From Achromobacter spanius (GTDB lineage Bacteria > Pseudomonadota > Gammaproteobacteria > Burkholderiales > Burkholderiaceae_B): a stretch of 64,000 bases of DNA. Position 1 is the first letter of the stretch. Every line of letters starts with the position of its first letter. The notes under the pieces are model-generated. The model was not told where the DNA came from, searched no databases, and saw only the letters and a list, made by a program, of their open reading frames with translations. This document shows positions 53,866-62,671 of this stretch, piece by piece. Both the position numbers and the translations under genes were made by a program. Where the stretch lies: positions 5,208,001 to 5,272,000 of the forward strand of contig NZ_CP121261.1 of NCBI RefSeq assembly GCF_029637605.1, read 5' to 3'.

Positions 53866-54012
53866 AATGCGGCGCTCCTTCTCTGGCTGTTGGAAAAATT
53901 GTCCTGCGGCCGGAGCATAACGTGTCTCTCTGGTAAAGACAAAGGCATTTATCCTCTGTAGCAACTAAAATGCGCAGACCGTCCCCTCTATCACGCCATT
54001 CTGTAACGTCCT

Positions 54013-55206
54013 ATGTACGCACGATCTGCTTTGGAATCAATTCGGCTTTTTCATGACGAATTGACGGCGCTGCGGCGCGATTTGCACGCTCACCCCGAGC
54101 TCGGCTTTGAAGAAGTCCGTACGTCCGGCATCGTGGCGGGCGCGCTGGAGGCGTTGGGGATCGAAGTGCATCGGGGCATCGGCAAGACCGGTGTCGTGGG
54201 CGTGATACGCGGTCGGCGCTGCGATAGCGGGCGCATGATCGGCCTGCGCGCCGACATGGATGCCTTGCCCATGACGGAAGACAATGACTTTGGTCATAAG
54301 TCGACCAAGCCTGGCTTGATGCACGGATGTGGGCACGATGGCCATACCGCGGTGCTGATCGGGGCAGCCAAGTACCTGGCGCAAACACGCAATTTTGATG
54401 GCACTGCCGTCCTGATTTTTCAGCCTGCGGAAGAAGGGCGCGGCGGAGCGCGCGCGATGTTGGAGGATGGTCTTTTCGACACGTTTCCGTGTGATGCGAT
54501 CTATGCCCTGCACAATTGGCCCGGCCTGCGGCCTGGCACCATCGGCATCAATCCGGGGCCGATGATGGCGGCTGCCGATCGCTTTGAAATCCAGATCACC
54601 GGACGTGGCGGCCACGGCGCGCATCCGTACCAAACGATTGACCCGGTGACCATTGCCGGGCAGATCATCACCGCATTGCAGACCATCGTGTCGCGCAACG
54701 TGAACCCGCTGGATTCGGCGGTGGTTTCGATCGGGTCGATGCAGGCAGGACACCCGGGTGCAATGAGCGTGATCCCGCGCGAGGCCAAGCTGGTGGGCAC
54801 CGTGCGCACGTTCCGTAAATCGGTGCAAGAGATGGTCGAGACGCGCATGCGCGAACTGGTCACCGCCATCGCCGGCGCGTTCGGTGGTACCGCTGAATTG
54901 ATCTATGAACGCATCTATCCCGCTACCCTCAACACGCCGCAACACGCTAACCTTGTGGCCGATATCGCCACCGAAATGATCGGCAAGGAAAACGTGGTGC
55001 GTGACCTGGTGCCCTCGATGGGCTCCGAAGATTTCTCATTCATGTTGCAGAGCAAGCCTGGCGCGTATTTCCGTCTGGGCCAAGGCGGCGCCGAGTCGGG
55101 CTGCGTGCTGCACAATTCCCATTTTGATTTCAACGATGCGGTCATTCCTCTGGGCAGCGCGATGTTTTGCGCGCTGGCAGAACGGGGTATGCCGCTGGCA
55201 GATTAA
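54013..55206 (+). CDS. M20 family metal-dependent amidohydrolase (hippurate hydrolase-like)
   Basis: 397 residues. The M20D signature MHGCGHDGHTA (102-112), QPAEEGRGGA with the catalytic Glu pair (about 137-146) and a C-terminal NSHFDFND metal ligand are intact; a dimerisation domain spans about 180-290. The family hydrolyses N-acyl amino acids, hippurate or IAA conjugates using two metal ions. The preceding stretch TAACGTCCT is not a clear ribosome site. Twelve bases separate it from pyrC, so they may be co-transcribed. Confidence 0.88.
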   Translation: MYARSALESIRLFHDELTALRRDLHAHPELGFEEVRTSGIVAGALEALGIEVHRGIGKTGVVGVIRGRRCDSGRMIGLRADMDALPMTEDNDFGHKSTKPGLMHGCGHDGHTAVLIGAAKYLAQTRNFDGTAVLIFQPAEEGRGGARAMLEDGLFDTFPCDAIYALHNWPGLRPGTIGINPGPMMAAADRFEIQITGRGGHGAHPYQTIDPVTIAGQIITALQTIVSRNVNPLDSAVVSIGSMQAGHPGAMSVIPREAKLVGTVRTFRKSVQEMVETRMRELVTAIAGAFGGTAELIYERIYPATLNTPQHANLVADIATEMIGKENVVRDLVPSMGSEDFSFMLQSKPGAYFRLGQGGAESGCVLHNSHFDFNDAVIPLGSAMFCALAERGMPLAD

Positions 55207-55218
55207 GAAGCCCTTTCC

Positions 55219-56283
55219 ATGTCTACTCAAAGCACGACTCAGCTCACGATTACCCGCCCGGATGATTGGCACCTGCATTTGCGCGATGGCGCGGCGCTGG
55301 AAGCGGTGGTGGCGGATACCGCCCGCCAATTCGCGCGCGCCATCATCATGCCGAACCTGAAGCCGCCGGTGACCACGACCGAGCAGGCATTGGCGTACCG
55401 TGATCGCATCCTGCAAGCTTTGCGCAAGGCGGGCGGAAATGCCGATGCCTTCACGCCGTTGATGACGCTTTACCTGACCGACAACACGTCTGCCGAAGAG
55501 ATCCGCACTGCGCATGCGTCCGGCCAGGTCTACGCGGTAAAACTCTATCCCGCAGGCGCCACGACCAACTCAGATGCTGGCGTCACGGACTTGCTGGGCA
55601 AGTGCACCAAGGCGCTGGAAGCCTTGGAGAAGTGCGGGATGCCGCTGCTGGTGCACGGCGAAGTCACCGATCCGGCGATTGACGTGTTCGACCGCGAGGC
55701 CATTTTCGTGGAGCGCGTCATGAAGCCTTTGCGCCGCGCGTTTCCTGCCTTGAAGGTGGTGTTCGAACACATCACGACGAAAGAAGGCGCGGAATACGTG
55801 CGCGACGCCGAAGGGCCGACCGCTGCGACGATCACGCCGCAGCACATGCTGTACAACCGCAACGCGATTTTCCAGGGCGGGGTGCGTCCGCATTGGTACT
55901 GTCTGCCGATCCTGAAGCGCGAGACGCATCGATTGGCCTTGGTTGAGGCGGCTACTAGCGGTAGCCCGCGTTTTTTCCTGGGCACCGACAGCGCGCCCCA
56001 TGCGCGTGGTCTGAAAGAGCATGCCTGCGGTTGCGCGGGGTGCTACACGGCACTGCACGCAATGGAGCTGTACGCGACTGCCTTTGACGCTGTTGGCAAA
56101 CTGGACAAGCTGGAAGGCTTTGCGAGCTTCCATGGTCCTGACTTCTACGGCTTGCCGCGCAACACCGGCACGCTGACGCTTGTCCGCGAGACCTATCAGG
56201 TGCCCGAAGAACTGGCCTTCGGCAATACGACGCTGGTGCCGCTCGCCGCAGGCGAAGCGCTGGCATGGCGGGCGCACGCTTGA
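55219..56283 (+). CDS. pyrC: Dihydroorotase (class II, PyrC)
   Basis: 354 residues. DWHLHLRDG (16-24) supplies the first two metal-binding His, the carboxylated Lys is in [17 protein letters not shown] (about 106-122), and later His ligands are in LLVHGEV and FEHITT; catalytic Asp is in GTDSAPH (near 258). It closes carbamoyl aspartate to dihydroorotate in pyrimidine synthesis. The length and motifs mark the type II enzyme. Follows the M20 gene by 12 bp, ended by a strong terminator. Confidence 0.95.
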   Translation: MSTQSTTQLTITRPDDWHLHLRDGAALEAVVADTARQFARAIIMPNLKPPVTTTEQALAYRDRILQALRKAGGNADAFTPLMTLYLTDNTSAEEIRTAHASGQVYAVKLYPAGATTNSDAGVTDLLGKCTKALEALEKCGMPLLVHGEVTDPAIDVFDREAIFVERVMKPLRRAFPALKVVFEHITTKEGAEYVRDAEGPTAATITPQHMLYNRNAIFQGGVRPHWYCLPILKRETHRLALVEAATSGSPRFFLGTDSAPHARGLKEHACGCAGCYTALHAMELYATAFDAVGKLDKLEGFASFHGPDFYGLPRNTGTLTLVRETYQVPEELAFGNTTLVPLAAGEALAWRAHA

Positions 56284-56322
56284 GCCGCTAGACGCGCGGT
56301 CTGACGGCGGGACCGCCAAGGC

Positions 56323-56364
56323 AAACGGGGTGGACGGCATCATGCCGTCCACCCCGTTTCTTTT
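56323..56364. terminator. Strong terminator between pyrC and the ABC-F gene
   Basis: 18-base arms (56323-56340, 56342-56359) are perfectly complementary with one base between, followed by CTTTT on the plus strand; an A-run precedes, so it may also serve the minus-strand gene. The actual loop will open a few pairs. Confidence 0.9.
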
Positions 56365-56409
56365 ACCGTGCCGTCTTTGTCGGTTTGCCTATATATATAG
56401 TGGTGCGGG

Positions 56410-58236
56410 TTAGAGCGTGCCGTCGCGGCGCGCTTCCAGCAGTTCCCAGCGGGCGAACTTCTCTTCTAGTTCGCTTTCCAGTTTGGCGAGTTCGCCGTTG
56501 ATGCGATCCACTTCTGCTGGCGCTTCGCGGTAGAGGCTGCCGTCCGCCAACTTGCCGGCTAGCTCGACCTGCTTCGCTTCGAGCGCGGCGATGGCATCGG
56601 GAAGGCCTTCAAGTTCTCGCAAGTCCCACGCGTTGATCTTGCTGGCTTTGGCCGGCTTGGCGCGGGCAACTTTGGCGCGGGCTGCGCTTTCGTCCAAAGG
56701 TTTGGACGCGGCTTCTTCGTCGGAAGGCGGGGCGGCGGGAGCCGGACGCTGGGCGACCCATTCGTCATAGCCGCCGACATAATCGCGCCAGCGGCCGTCA
56801 CCTTCATACGCGATTGTTTGCGTGACGACGTTGTTCAGGAATGCGCGGTCATGGCTGACAAGTAGTACGGTGCCAGCGTATTCCTGCAGCAGCTCTTCCA
56901 GCAGTTCCAACGTTTCGATGTCGAGGTCGTTGGTGGGTTCGTCCAGCACCAGCACGTTTGCCGGGCGGGCGAACAGGCGGGCCAGCAGCAGGCGCGCGCG
57001 TTCGCCGCCAGACAAGCTGCGCACGGGCGAGCCGGCTCGGGCGGGCGAGAACAGGAAGTCGCCCAGGTAGGTCATGACGTGCTTGCGCGTGCCGCCGATT
57101 TCAACCCATTCGCTTCCCGGGCTGATGATGTCCACCAGCGAGGCGTCCTCATCCAGCTGCGCGCGCATCTGATCAAAATAAGCGACCGCCACGTTGGTGC
57201 CCAGGCGGGTCGTGCCGGTGTCGGGCTGCATCTCACCCAAGATGAGCTTGAGCAAGGTGGTCTTGCCCGCGCCGTTGGGGCCGACGATGCCGATGCGGTC
57301 GCCTCGCAGGATGGTCGTGGAGTAGTCGTCCACCACGATCTTGTCGCCAAACGTCTTGCCCACGTGTTCAAGCTCGGCTACCAGCTTGCCCGAGCGTTGA
57401 CCTTCGGCCAGCGCCAAAGAGACGTCGCCGATGCGCTCGCGGCGTTCGGCGCGCTGGACCCGCAAGCTTTCCAGACGGCGTACTCGGCCTTCGTTACGGG
57501 TGCGGCGCGCCTCGACGCCCTTGCGTATCCATACCTCTTCTTGCGCCAGCAGCTTGTCGAAGCGGGCCTGTTCCAGGCGTTCCGATTCCAGCCATTGGGC
57601 TTTGCGTTCTTGCCATTGAGAAAAGTTGCCCGGGAAACTCAACAGGCGGCCGCGGTCGAGTTCAACGATTCGAGTGGTGACTGCGTCCAGGAATCGCCGG
57701 TCGTGGGTGATGATGACTGCCGCGCCGCGCCAACTGCGCAGCATGTCTTCCAGCCAGGCAATGCCTTCGAAGTCGAGATGGTTGGTGGGTTCGTCCAGCA
57801 GCAGCAGATCGGGCTGCTCAACCAGCGCACGCGCCAGTGCCACGCGCTTGCGCGTGCCACCCGAAAGCCCCGCGATTTGCACGTCGGCCGGCAGGCCCAG
57901 CTTTTCCAGCATCGCTCGCACGCGCGACGGGCGCTGCCAATCCTCGTGGTCGCCTTCCACGTTGCAGACTACGTCGAACACCGTGGCGTTTTCATCCAGT
58001 TCAGGTTCCTGTTCGACCGTAGCCACGCGCAGCCCAGAGCTGCGGGCAATGTCGCCATCGTCGGGGACGGTGCGGCCGTCTAGCAGCCTCAGCAGCGACG
58101 ACTTGCCGGCGCCGTTGCGGCCGATGAGGCCAATGCGCTCGCCGGCCTGGATGGCGAAGTCGGCGTGATCCAGCAGCGGGTGGTGCCCATAGGCGAGCTG
58201 GATGTCGGTAAGAGTGATGAGGGTAGCGAGGGCCAT
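56410..58236 (-). CDS. uup: ABC-F ATPase, Uup-type
   Basis: 608 residues: two ABC domains (about 1-235 and 300-515), each with Walker A (GRNGAGKSS and GPNGAGKTT), signature (LSGGTRKR and LSGGERAR) and Walker B (LLLDEPTNHLD and VLDEPTNDLD). A linker helix pair lies between, and a C-terminal coiled coil (about 545-608) marks Uup. No membrane segments: it acts on ribosomes or branched DNA. The start at 58236 fits the family; an upstream in-frame extension covers part of the rnpB region. Confidence 0.87.
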   Translation of the reverse strand: MALATLITLTDIQLAYGHHPLLDHADFAIQAGERIGLIGRNGAGKSSLLRLLDGRTVPDDGDIARSSGLRVATVEQEPELDENATVFDVVCNVEGDHEDWQRPSRVRAMLEKLGLPADVQIAGLSGGTRKRVALARALVEQPDLLLLDEPTNHLDFEGIAWLEDMLRSWRGAAVIITHDRRFLDAVTTRIVELDRGRLLSFPGNFSQWQERKAQWLESERLEQARFDKLLAQEEVWIRKGVEARRTRNEGRVRRLESLRVQRAERRERIGDVSLALAEGQRSGKLVAELEHVGKTFGDKIVVDDYSTTILRGDRIGIVGPNGAGKTTLLKLILGEMQPDTGTTRLGTNVAVAYFDQMRAQLDEDASLVDIISPGSEWVEIGGTRKHVMTYLGDFLFSPARAGSPVRSLSGGERARLLLARLFARPANVLVLDEPTNDLDIETLELLEELLQEYAGTVLLVSHDRAFLNNVVTQTIAYEGDGRWRDYVGGYDEWVAQRPAPAAPPSDEEAASKPLDESAARAKVARAKPAKASKINAWDLRELEGLPDAIAALEAKQVELAGKLADGSLYREAPAEVDRINGELAKLESELEEKFARWELLEARRDGTL

Positions 58237-58364
58237 GTAGTCTGTCTTTTCTGCGGCGTACAAGTGGATCAGGGCGTATTGTCGCAGGAACGTCGGTGGC
58301 TCGTTGGGCGGACCCAAGGGGATCTTGGGGACAGTGCCGCGACCTGTAATAGAATACGAACCGC

Positions 58365-58768
58365 AAGGCGGGTCGGGCGATCGCGGTGGATGCGAATCCA
58401 TCGAGGAAGGTCCGGACTCCATAGGGCAGGGTAACGGCTAACGGCCGTCCGGCCGCGTCCTCGGGCGCGGTTGAGGAATAGGGCCACAGAGACGAGACTG
58501 GGAAGCGGGCGCGCATTGCGCGCACCGATACGGCCATCTCCGTATCGCGCGGTTCGGCAACGAACTACGGCGTCGCAGGGTGAAACGCGGCAACCTCTAC
58601 CCGGAGCAACATCAAATAGGCATGCGTGCGGCCCTCGGGCCGCGAAGGGCGGCTCCGTCCAAGCATGCGGGTAGGTGGCTAGAGCGGCTCAGCAATGATC
58701 CGCGCAGAGGAATGATCGTCCGTCAGGGAAACCTGGTGTACAGAATCCGGCCTATAGATCCGTCTTGC
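58365..58768 (+). ncRNA. rnpB: RNase P RNA, class A
   Basis: About 400 bases. Conserved cores are present: GAGGAAGGTCCGGACTCC (CR I), CAGGGTAACG, ACAGAGACGAGACTG, GGTGAAACGCGGCAACCTC (CR II-III), and the 3' CAGAATCCGGCCTATAG (CR V). GGCGGGTC at 58367-58374 pairs with GATCCGTC at 58757-58764 as P1. A TAGAAT box at 58350-58355 suits its start. It processes tRNA 5' ends with RnpA. Ends are approximate. Confidence 0.93.
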
Positions 58769-59079
58769 ATCGAATTTCTCATCCACGCGCGGACCGGGCA
58801 TCGAACCGGGGCCGTGCGGCATGCTTCCACCATTTTTTAAGGTGGCCGCCGGGCGCGCTCGCTGGGAAGCCTTGTCAGCCGGGGCGGAGGGCGCACAGTA
58901 AAACAATGCAAAGGCATCGTTAGGCGCTACTTCTTACGAAGGACTTTTAGAGTGTGCCGCAACCTCCTGATATATCAGGAGGTTTTTCTTTTTGCGGTTT
59001 TACATATTGGCCTAAGTCCTTGTTGTGATTGAAAAAATTGCAACCACGCGCTTGACCGCCCCATTGCCATACCGTAGAG
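58769..59079. other. Interval between rnpB and the mraZ promoter
   Basis: About 310 bp with no gene. A T6 run at 58832-58838 and a terminator at 58961-58993 may end rnpB transcription. A -35/-10 pair for mraZ begins at 59052. Confidence 0.5.
58961..58993 (+). terminator. Rho-independent terminator upstream of the dcw cluster
   Basis: Perfect 24-base palindrome (58961-58984, AACCTCCTGATA and its complement) followed by TTTCTTTTT. It likely separates rnpB from mraZ. Confidence 0.88.
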
Positions 59080-59080
59080 T
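59052..59080 (+). promoter_or_regulatory. Promoter of the mraZ/dcw cluster
   Basis: TTGACC at 59052-59057, 17-bp spacer, TAGAGT at 59075-59080. The predicted start falls among the MraZ boxes. Confidence 0.72.
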
Positions 59081-59119
59081 GGGAAATAGTAGGAAATTGT
59101 GCAATTAAGTGGGGTAAAA
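59080..59119 (+). promoter_or_regulatory. MraZ-binding repeats
   Basis: Four 10-base units: TGGGAAATAG, TAGGAAATTG, TGCAATTAAG, TGGGGTAAAA (59080-59119). The first and last keep the TGGG core recognised by MraZ and all are in helical phase, so an MraZ oligomer binding here would block the promoter; autorepression. Confidence 0.72.
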
Positions 59120-59122
59120 GTG

Positions 59123-59551
59123 GTGTTTCAGGGAAGCAGCGCACTCACGCTGGATGCGAAGGGGCGGATCTCGATTCCGACCCGGCATCGTGACGCGCTG
59201 ATGTCGCAGGCCGATGGCCGGCTGACCCTGACCCGCCACCCTGACGGCTGCTTGCTGGTGTACCCGCGGCCGGAGTGGGAAAAGAAGCGCGAGCAGATTG
59301 CCGCCTTTCCCATGACGGCTCGTGCGTTGCAGCGGCTGTTGCTGGGCAACGCTCAGGACGTGGAACTGGATGGCTCCGGCCGGGTCCTGATCGCTCCTGA
59401 ACTGCGCAACGCTTCCGGTATGACGCGCGATGTGATGCTGCTCGGTCTGGGCGCGCACTTCGAGCTGTGGGACGCCGCTACTCTGGCCAGCCGCGAGGCG
59501 GAAGATTTGGCCAAGGGTATGCCGGATGTGTTGAACCAGTTTTCGTTCTGA
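59123..59551 (+). CDS. mraZ: Transcriptional regulator MraZ
   Basis: 142 residues, two SpoVT-AbrB-like halves (about 1-65 and 75-140) with the family motifs [14 protein letters not shown] and [14 protein letters not shown]. It represses the dcw cluster by binding repeats in its own promoter. The start is GTG 59123, which gives the standard N-terminus [18 protein letters not shown] lies 10 bp upstream and overlaps the last MraZ box, so repressor binding and initiation compete. First gene of the cluster. Confidence 0.93.
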   Translation: MFQGSSALTLDAKGRISIPTRHRDALMSQADGRLTLTRHPDGCLLVYPRPEWEKKREQIAAFPMTARALQRLLLGNAQDVELDGSGRVLIAPELRNASGMTRDVMLLGLGAHFELWDAATLASREAEDLAKGMPDVLNQFSF

Positions 59552-59559
59552 AAAATTTT

Positions 59560-60657
59560 ATGGAATTCGAACATCGGCCCGTTCTGCTGGAGCCGACGGT
59601 GGACGCACTATTGCTGCCTGACTTTGGTGGCAAAGGTGCGGCACGGTCGCCCTCCCAGACCGAGCCGGATACGGCTACGCGGGCGGAACGCGGTGTGTTT
59701 GTCGACGGCACCTTCGGTCGCGGCGGGCATAGCCGCGAACTGCTAGGACGCTTGGGCAAGTCTGCTCGGCTGGTCGTGTTCGACAAGGACCCCGAGGCGA
59801 TCGCGGTAGCCAATGCGTTGGCGGCGGCGGACCCGCGGGTCACGGTAGTACATGGTGGCTTTGCCACCATGGCGGAAGAATTGCAGCAGCTTGGCATCGA
59901 CAAGGTCGATGGCGTGATGCTGGATCTGGGCGTTTCGTCGCCTCAGATCGACGACGCCGAGCGCGGCTTTTCGTTCATGCGAGACGGCCCGCTCGATATG
60001 CGGATGGACACCACTCGTGGTCCCACGGTGGCGGATTGGCTGGCGCAAGCCAGTGTGGATGAGATGCGGGAGGTCATAGCGGATTATGGCGAAGAACGGT
60101 TTGCTTTTCAGGTTGCAAAGGCGATTGCTGCTCGCCGCGCAACACGGCCGCTGTGCACCACGCTCGAGCTTGCCGAGTGCGTCGCCAGCGCCGTCCGCAC
60201 GCGCGAAAAGGGGCAGCATCCGGCCACACGCACCTTTCAAGCTTTACGGATTTACATCAATCGGGAACTCGAAGAGCTCGCGCGCACCCTCGCGGCAGCT
60301 CTAGACCTGCTTGCCCCGGGAGGGAGGTTGGCGGTGATCAGCTTTCATTCGCTTGAAGACCGCATGGTCAAGCAGTGCATCGTGGCGGCGGCCAGGCCGG
60401 CCGCCGCGCATGCACGCCTGCCCCTGCGCGAAAGCGAAATGCCCCAACCCGTCCTGCGGTCGCTGGGCCGCGTTCTGGCCGAAGATGATGAAGTCTCGGC
60501 CAATGCGCGTGCCCGGTCCGCCGTCTTGCGCGTCGCCGAACGTACGCACACGCCGCTGCCCCCCGAGGGCGGCTTCGCATTTGTGAAGATAGGCTCGCTG
60601 CCCGGCAGCGATCTGGCTCCGCCGCCTCGTCGCGGTGGCAAAGGGGGGCGTCGCTGA
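59560..60657 (+). CDS. rsmH: 16S rRNA (cytosine-1402-N4)-methyltransferase
   Basis: 365 residues. [11 protein letters not shown] start, SAM-binding [13 protein letters not shown] (about 47-59), [10 protein letters not shown] (near 126-135), LDMRMD, and the C-terminal [13 protein letters not shown]. It modifies C1402 in the ribosomal P site. The start region is longer than in Escherichia coli because of an inserted polar stretch (about 20-45), and there is a basic tail. The stop overlaps ftsL by one base (TGATG). Confidence 0.94.
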   Translation: MEFEHRPVLLEPTVDALLLPDFGGKGAARSPSQTEPDTATRAERGVFVDGTFGRGGHSRELLGRLGKSARLVVFDKDPEAIAVANALAAADPRVTVVHGGFATMAEELQQLGIDKVDGVMLDLGVSSPQIDDAERGFSFMRDGPLDMRMDTTRGPTVADWLAQASVDEMREVIADYGEERFAFQVAKAIAARRATRPLCTTLELAECVASAVRTREKGQHPATRTFQALRIYINRELEELARTLAAALDLLAPGGRLAVISFHSLEDRMVKQCIVAAARPAAAHARLPLRESEMPQPVLRSLGRVLAEDDEVSANARARSAVLRVAERTHTPLPPEGGFAFVKIGSLPGSDLAPPPRRGGKGGRR

Positions 60658-60944
60658 TGGGGCGTGTCAACCTGATCGTTGCGGCTTTGCTGATGCTGTC
60701 GGCCATTTCCCTGGTCACCAGCCGGTATCAGTCGCGCCTGCTCTTTGTTGAGCTGGGAAGCGATCAGGCGCAGGCACGCGACCTGGAAACCAATTGGCGC
60801 CGGCTTCAATTGGAGCGCGCCGAACTCGCCCGCAATGCGCGGGTGGACGCCATTGCCCGCGACGGCCTGAAGATGATTTCCATCGTTCCGGACCGCACTT
60901 TGTATGTGAATCAAGCGCCCGCCGCTGCCGGAGGCGGGCAATGA
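60657..60944 (+). CDS. ftsL: Cell division protein FtsL
   Basis: 95 residues: a short cytoplasmic start, one helix (about 4-22), then a periplasmic coiled coil (about 30-75) ending in an Ala/Gly tail. FtsL with FtsB and FtsQ activates FtsWI at the septum. Its start is fused to the rsmH stop, and its stop (TGA) overlaps the ftsI start (ATGA). Confidence 0.9.
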   Translation: MGRVNLIVAALLMLSAISLVTSRYQSRLLFVELGSDQAQARDLETNWRRLQLERAELARNARVDAIARDGLKMISIVPDRTLYVNQAPAAAGGGQ

Positions 60945-62671
60945 AGCGCGTTCCTTTCTTCGATAACCCCGTGTTGCGCGGGCAGTTGCCCACATGGCGC
61001 GCGCGCCTGGTGCTGATTCTGCTGTTTGGCGGATTCGCGGTGTTGGCGGGGCGTGCTCTGTTCCTGCAGGGCTTGTCGACGGAGTTCCTGCAACAGCAGG
61101 GTGAACGTCGTTATGAACGCACATTGACCCTTGCCGCCACGCGCGGCAAGATCCTTGACCGCAATGGCGCCGTGCTGGCATCAAGCGTGCCCGCGCGAGC
61201 CATCTGGGCCATTCCCGAAGACACCAAGCAAGGCACGCCAGCGCAGATGGATGCCCTGGCGAAGCTGCTGGACACGCCCGTGGCCGATTTGCGCCGCCGC
61301 CTGGTGGACGAAGACAAGAACTTCGTCTACTTGAAGCGCCAGGTCTCGATGGACGTGGCTGACAAGATCAAGCAATTGAACGTGCCCGGCGTGCACCAGC
61401 AGCCTGAAACCCGCCGCTACTATCCGGATGGCGACGTGATGGCCCATGTGGTCGGCTTCAACAACGTTGAAGACCAGGGCCAGGAAGGCGTCGAACTCAC
61501 GTTCAACCAGCAGTTGCAAGGCCGCCCGGGCAGCCGTCGCGTCATCAAGGACCGATTGGGACGTGTGATTGAAGATGTGCAGGCCGTGACCCTGCCGGTG
61601 GACGGCCGGGACCTGCGTCTGTCCATTGATACCCGCTTGCAGTACCTGGTGTTCAAGGAGTTGAAGGACGCCATGGACAAGCACCAGGCCAAGGGCGCGA
61701 CCGCTGTGATCGTGGACGTGCATACGGGCGAAATCCTGGCGTTGGCGAGCGTGCCGACCTTCGATCCGAACAATCGCGAAACCTTCCACGGCGCAAAACT
61801 GCGCAACCAGGCCATCACCGACACCTTCGAGCCGGGCTCGATCATGAAGCCGTTCACGGCTGCTCTGGCCTTGGACCTGGGCCGCATCACCACATCCACG
61901 CTGTTCGAAACCGGCAATGGCCGCTTCCACTACCAAGGCAGCACGATCAGCGACGTCAGCCGCAATGGCACCCTGGATGTGGCGGGCGTGTTGCGCAAGT
62001 CCAGCAACATTGGCATGACGATGATTTCCGAGAAGCTGGAATCCCGTGAAATGTGGGACCGCTTCACTGAATTGGGCCTGGGGCAGGCGCCTCAGGTGGG
62101 ATTCCCCGGCGCCGCGCCGGGCCGTCTGCGTCCGTGGGACCGCTGGCGCCTGATCGAAAAAGCGACGATGGCCTACGGTTACGGCCTGTCTGTGTCGCTG
62201 TTGCAAGTGGCGCGCGCCTATACCGTTTTCGCTCGTGACGGCGACATGGTGTCGCTGACGCTGGTCAAGCGTGACAGCGATCCCACCAGCGTCAAGATCT
62301 ACACACCGAAAACCACCGCGATGGTACGCGCCATGCTGGAAGCGGCCGCCGGCCCCGAAGGTACGAAGGCCGCCCAGGTGCAGGGCTATCGCGTGGCAGG
62401 CAAGAGCGGCACCGCGCGCAAGATTGTTGACGGCAAGTACAGCATGCAACGCTACCGGAGCTCATACGTGGGCTTCGCTCCGGTGTCGGACCCGAAGATC
62501 GTCGTGGCCGTGTCCATCGACGAACCGACCGTTGGCGGCTACTACGGCGGCGCCATTGCCGCGCCCGTGTTCTCCCACATCGTCGGGGGAAGCCTGAGAC
62601 TGATGGGGGTGCGGCCGGACGCGCCTTTCGAATCCACGATTGTTGCTGGTATCAAGGAGCCAGGCAGATGA
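60941..62671 (+). CDS. ftsI: Peptidoglycan D,D-transpeptidase FtsI (PBP3)
   Basis: 576 residues: membrane anchor (about 20-42), pedestal domain (about 60-220), and transpeptidase domain with active-site Ser300 in GSIMK (Lys303), SSN (354-356) and KSGT (488-491). The septal enzyme that crosslinks peptidoglycan, the target of many beta-lactams. The start at 60941 overlaps ftsL; the end overlaps murE (ATGA). Confidence 0.95.
   Translation: MKRVPFFDNPVLRGQLPTWRARLVLILLFGGFAVLAGRALFLQGLSTEFLQQQGERRYERTLTLAATRGKILDRNGAVLASSVPARAIWAIPEDTKQGTPAQMDALAKLLDTPVADLRRRLVDEDKNFVYLKRQVSMDVADKIKQLNVPGVHQQPETRRYYPDGDVMAHVVGFNNVEDQGQEGVELTFNQQLQGRPGSRRVIKDRLGRVIEDVQAVTLPVDGRDLRLSIDTRLQYLVFKELKDAMDKHQAKGATAVIVDVHTGEILALASVPTFDPNNRETFHGAKLRNQAITDTFEPGSIMKPFTAALALDLGRITTSTLFETGNGRFHYQGSTISDVSRNGTLDVAGVLRKSSNIGMTMISEKLESREMWDRFTELGLGQAPQVGFPGAAPGRLRPWDRWRLIEKATMAYGYGLSVSLLQVARAYTVFARDGDMVSLTLVKRDSDPTSVKIYTPKTTAMVRAMLEAAAGPEGTKAAQVQGYRVAGKSGTARKIVDGKYSMQRYRSSYVGFAPVSDPKIVVAVSIDEPTVGGYYGGAIAAPVFSHIVGGSLRLMGVRPDAPFESTIVAGIKEPGR

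Noticed and set aside
53332..53961. 209-codon plus-strand ORF between the small membrane protein and the amidohydrolase
   Set aside because: Antisense to the SWIB gene over half its length, no ribosome site, and no recognisable protein family.
56385..56402. TATATATATA stretch between pyrC and the ABC-F gene as a promoter
   Set aside because: It lies after both convergent genes with no -35 and no gene downstream on either strand; probably only AT-rich terminator-flanking sequence.
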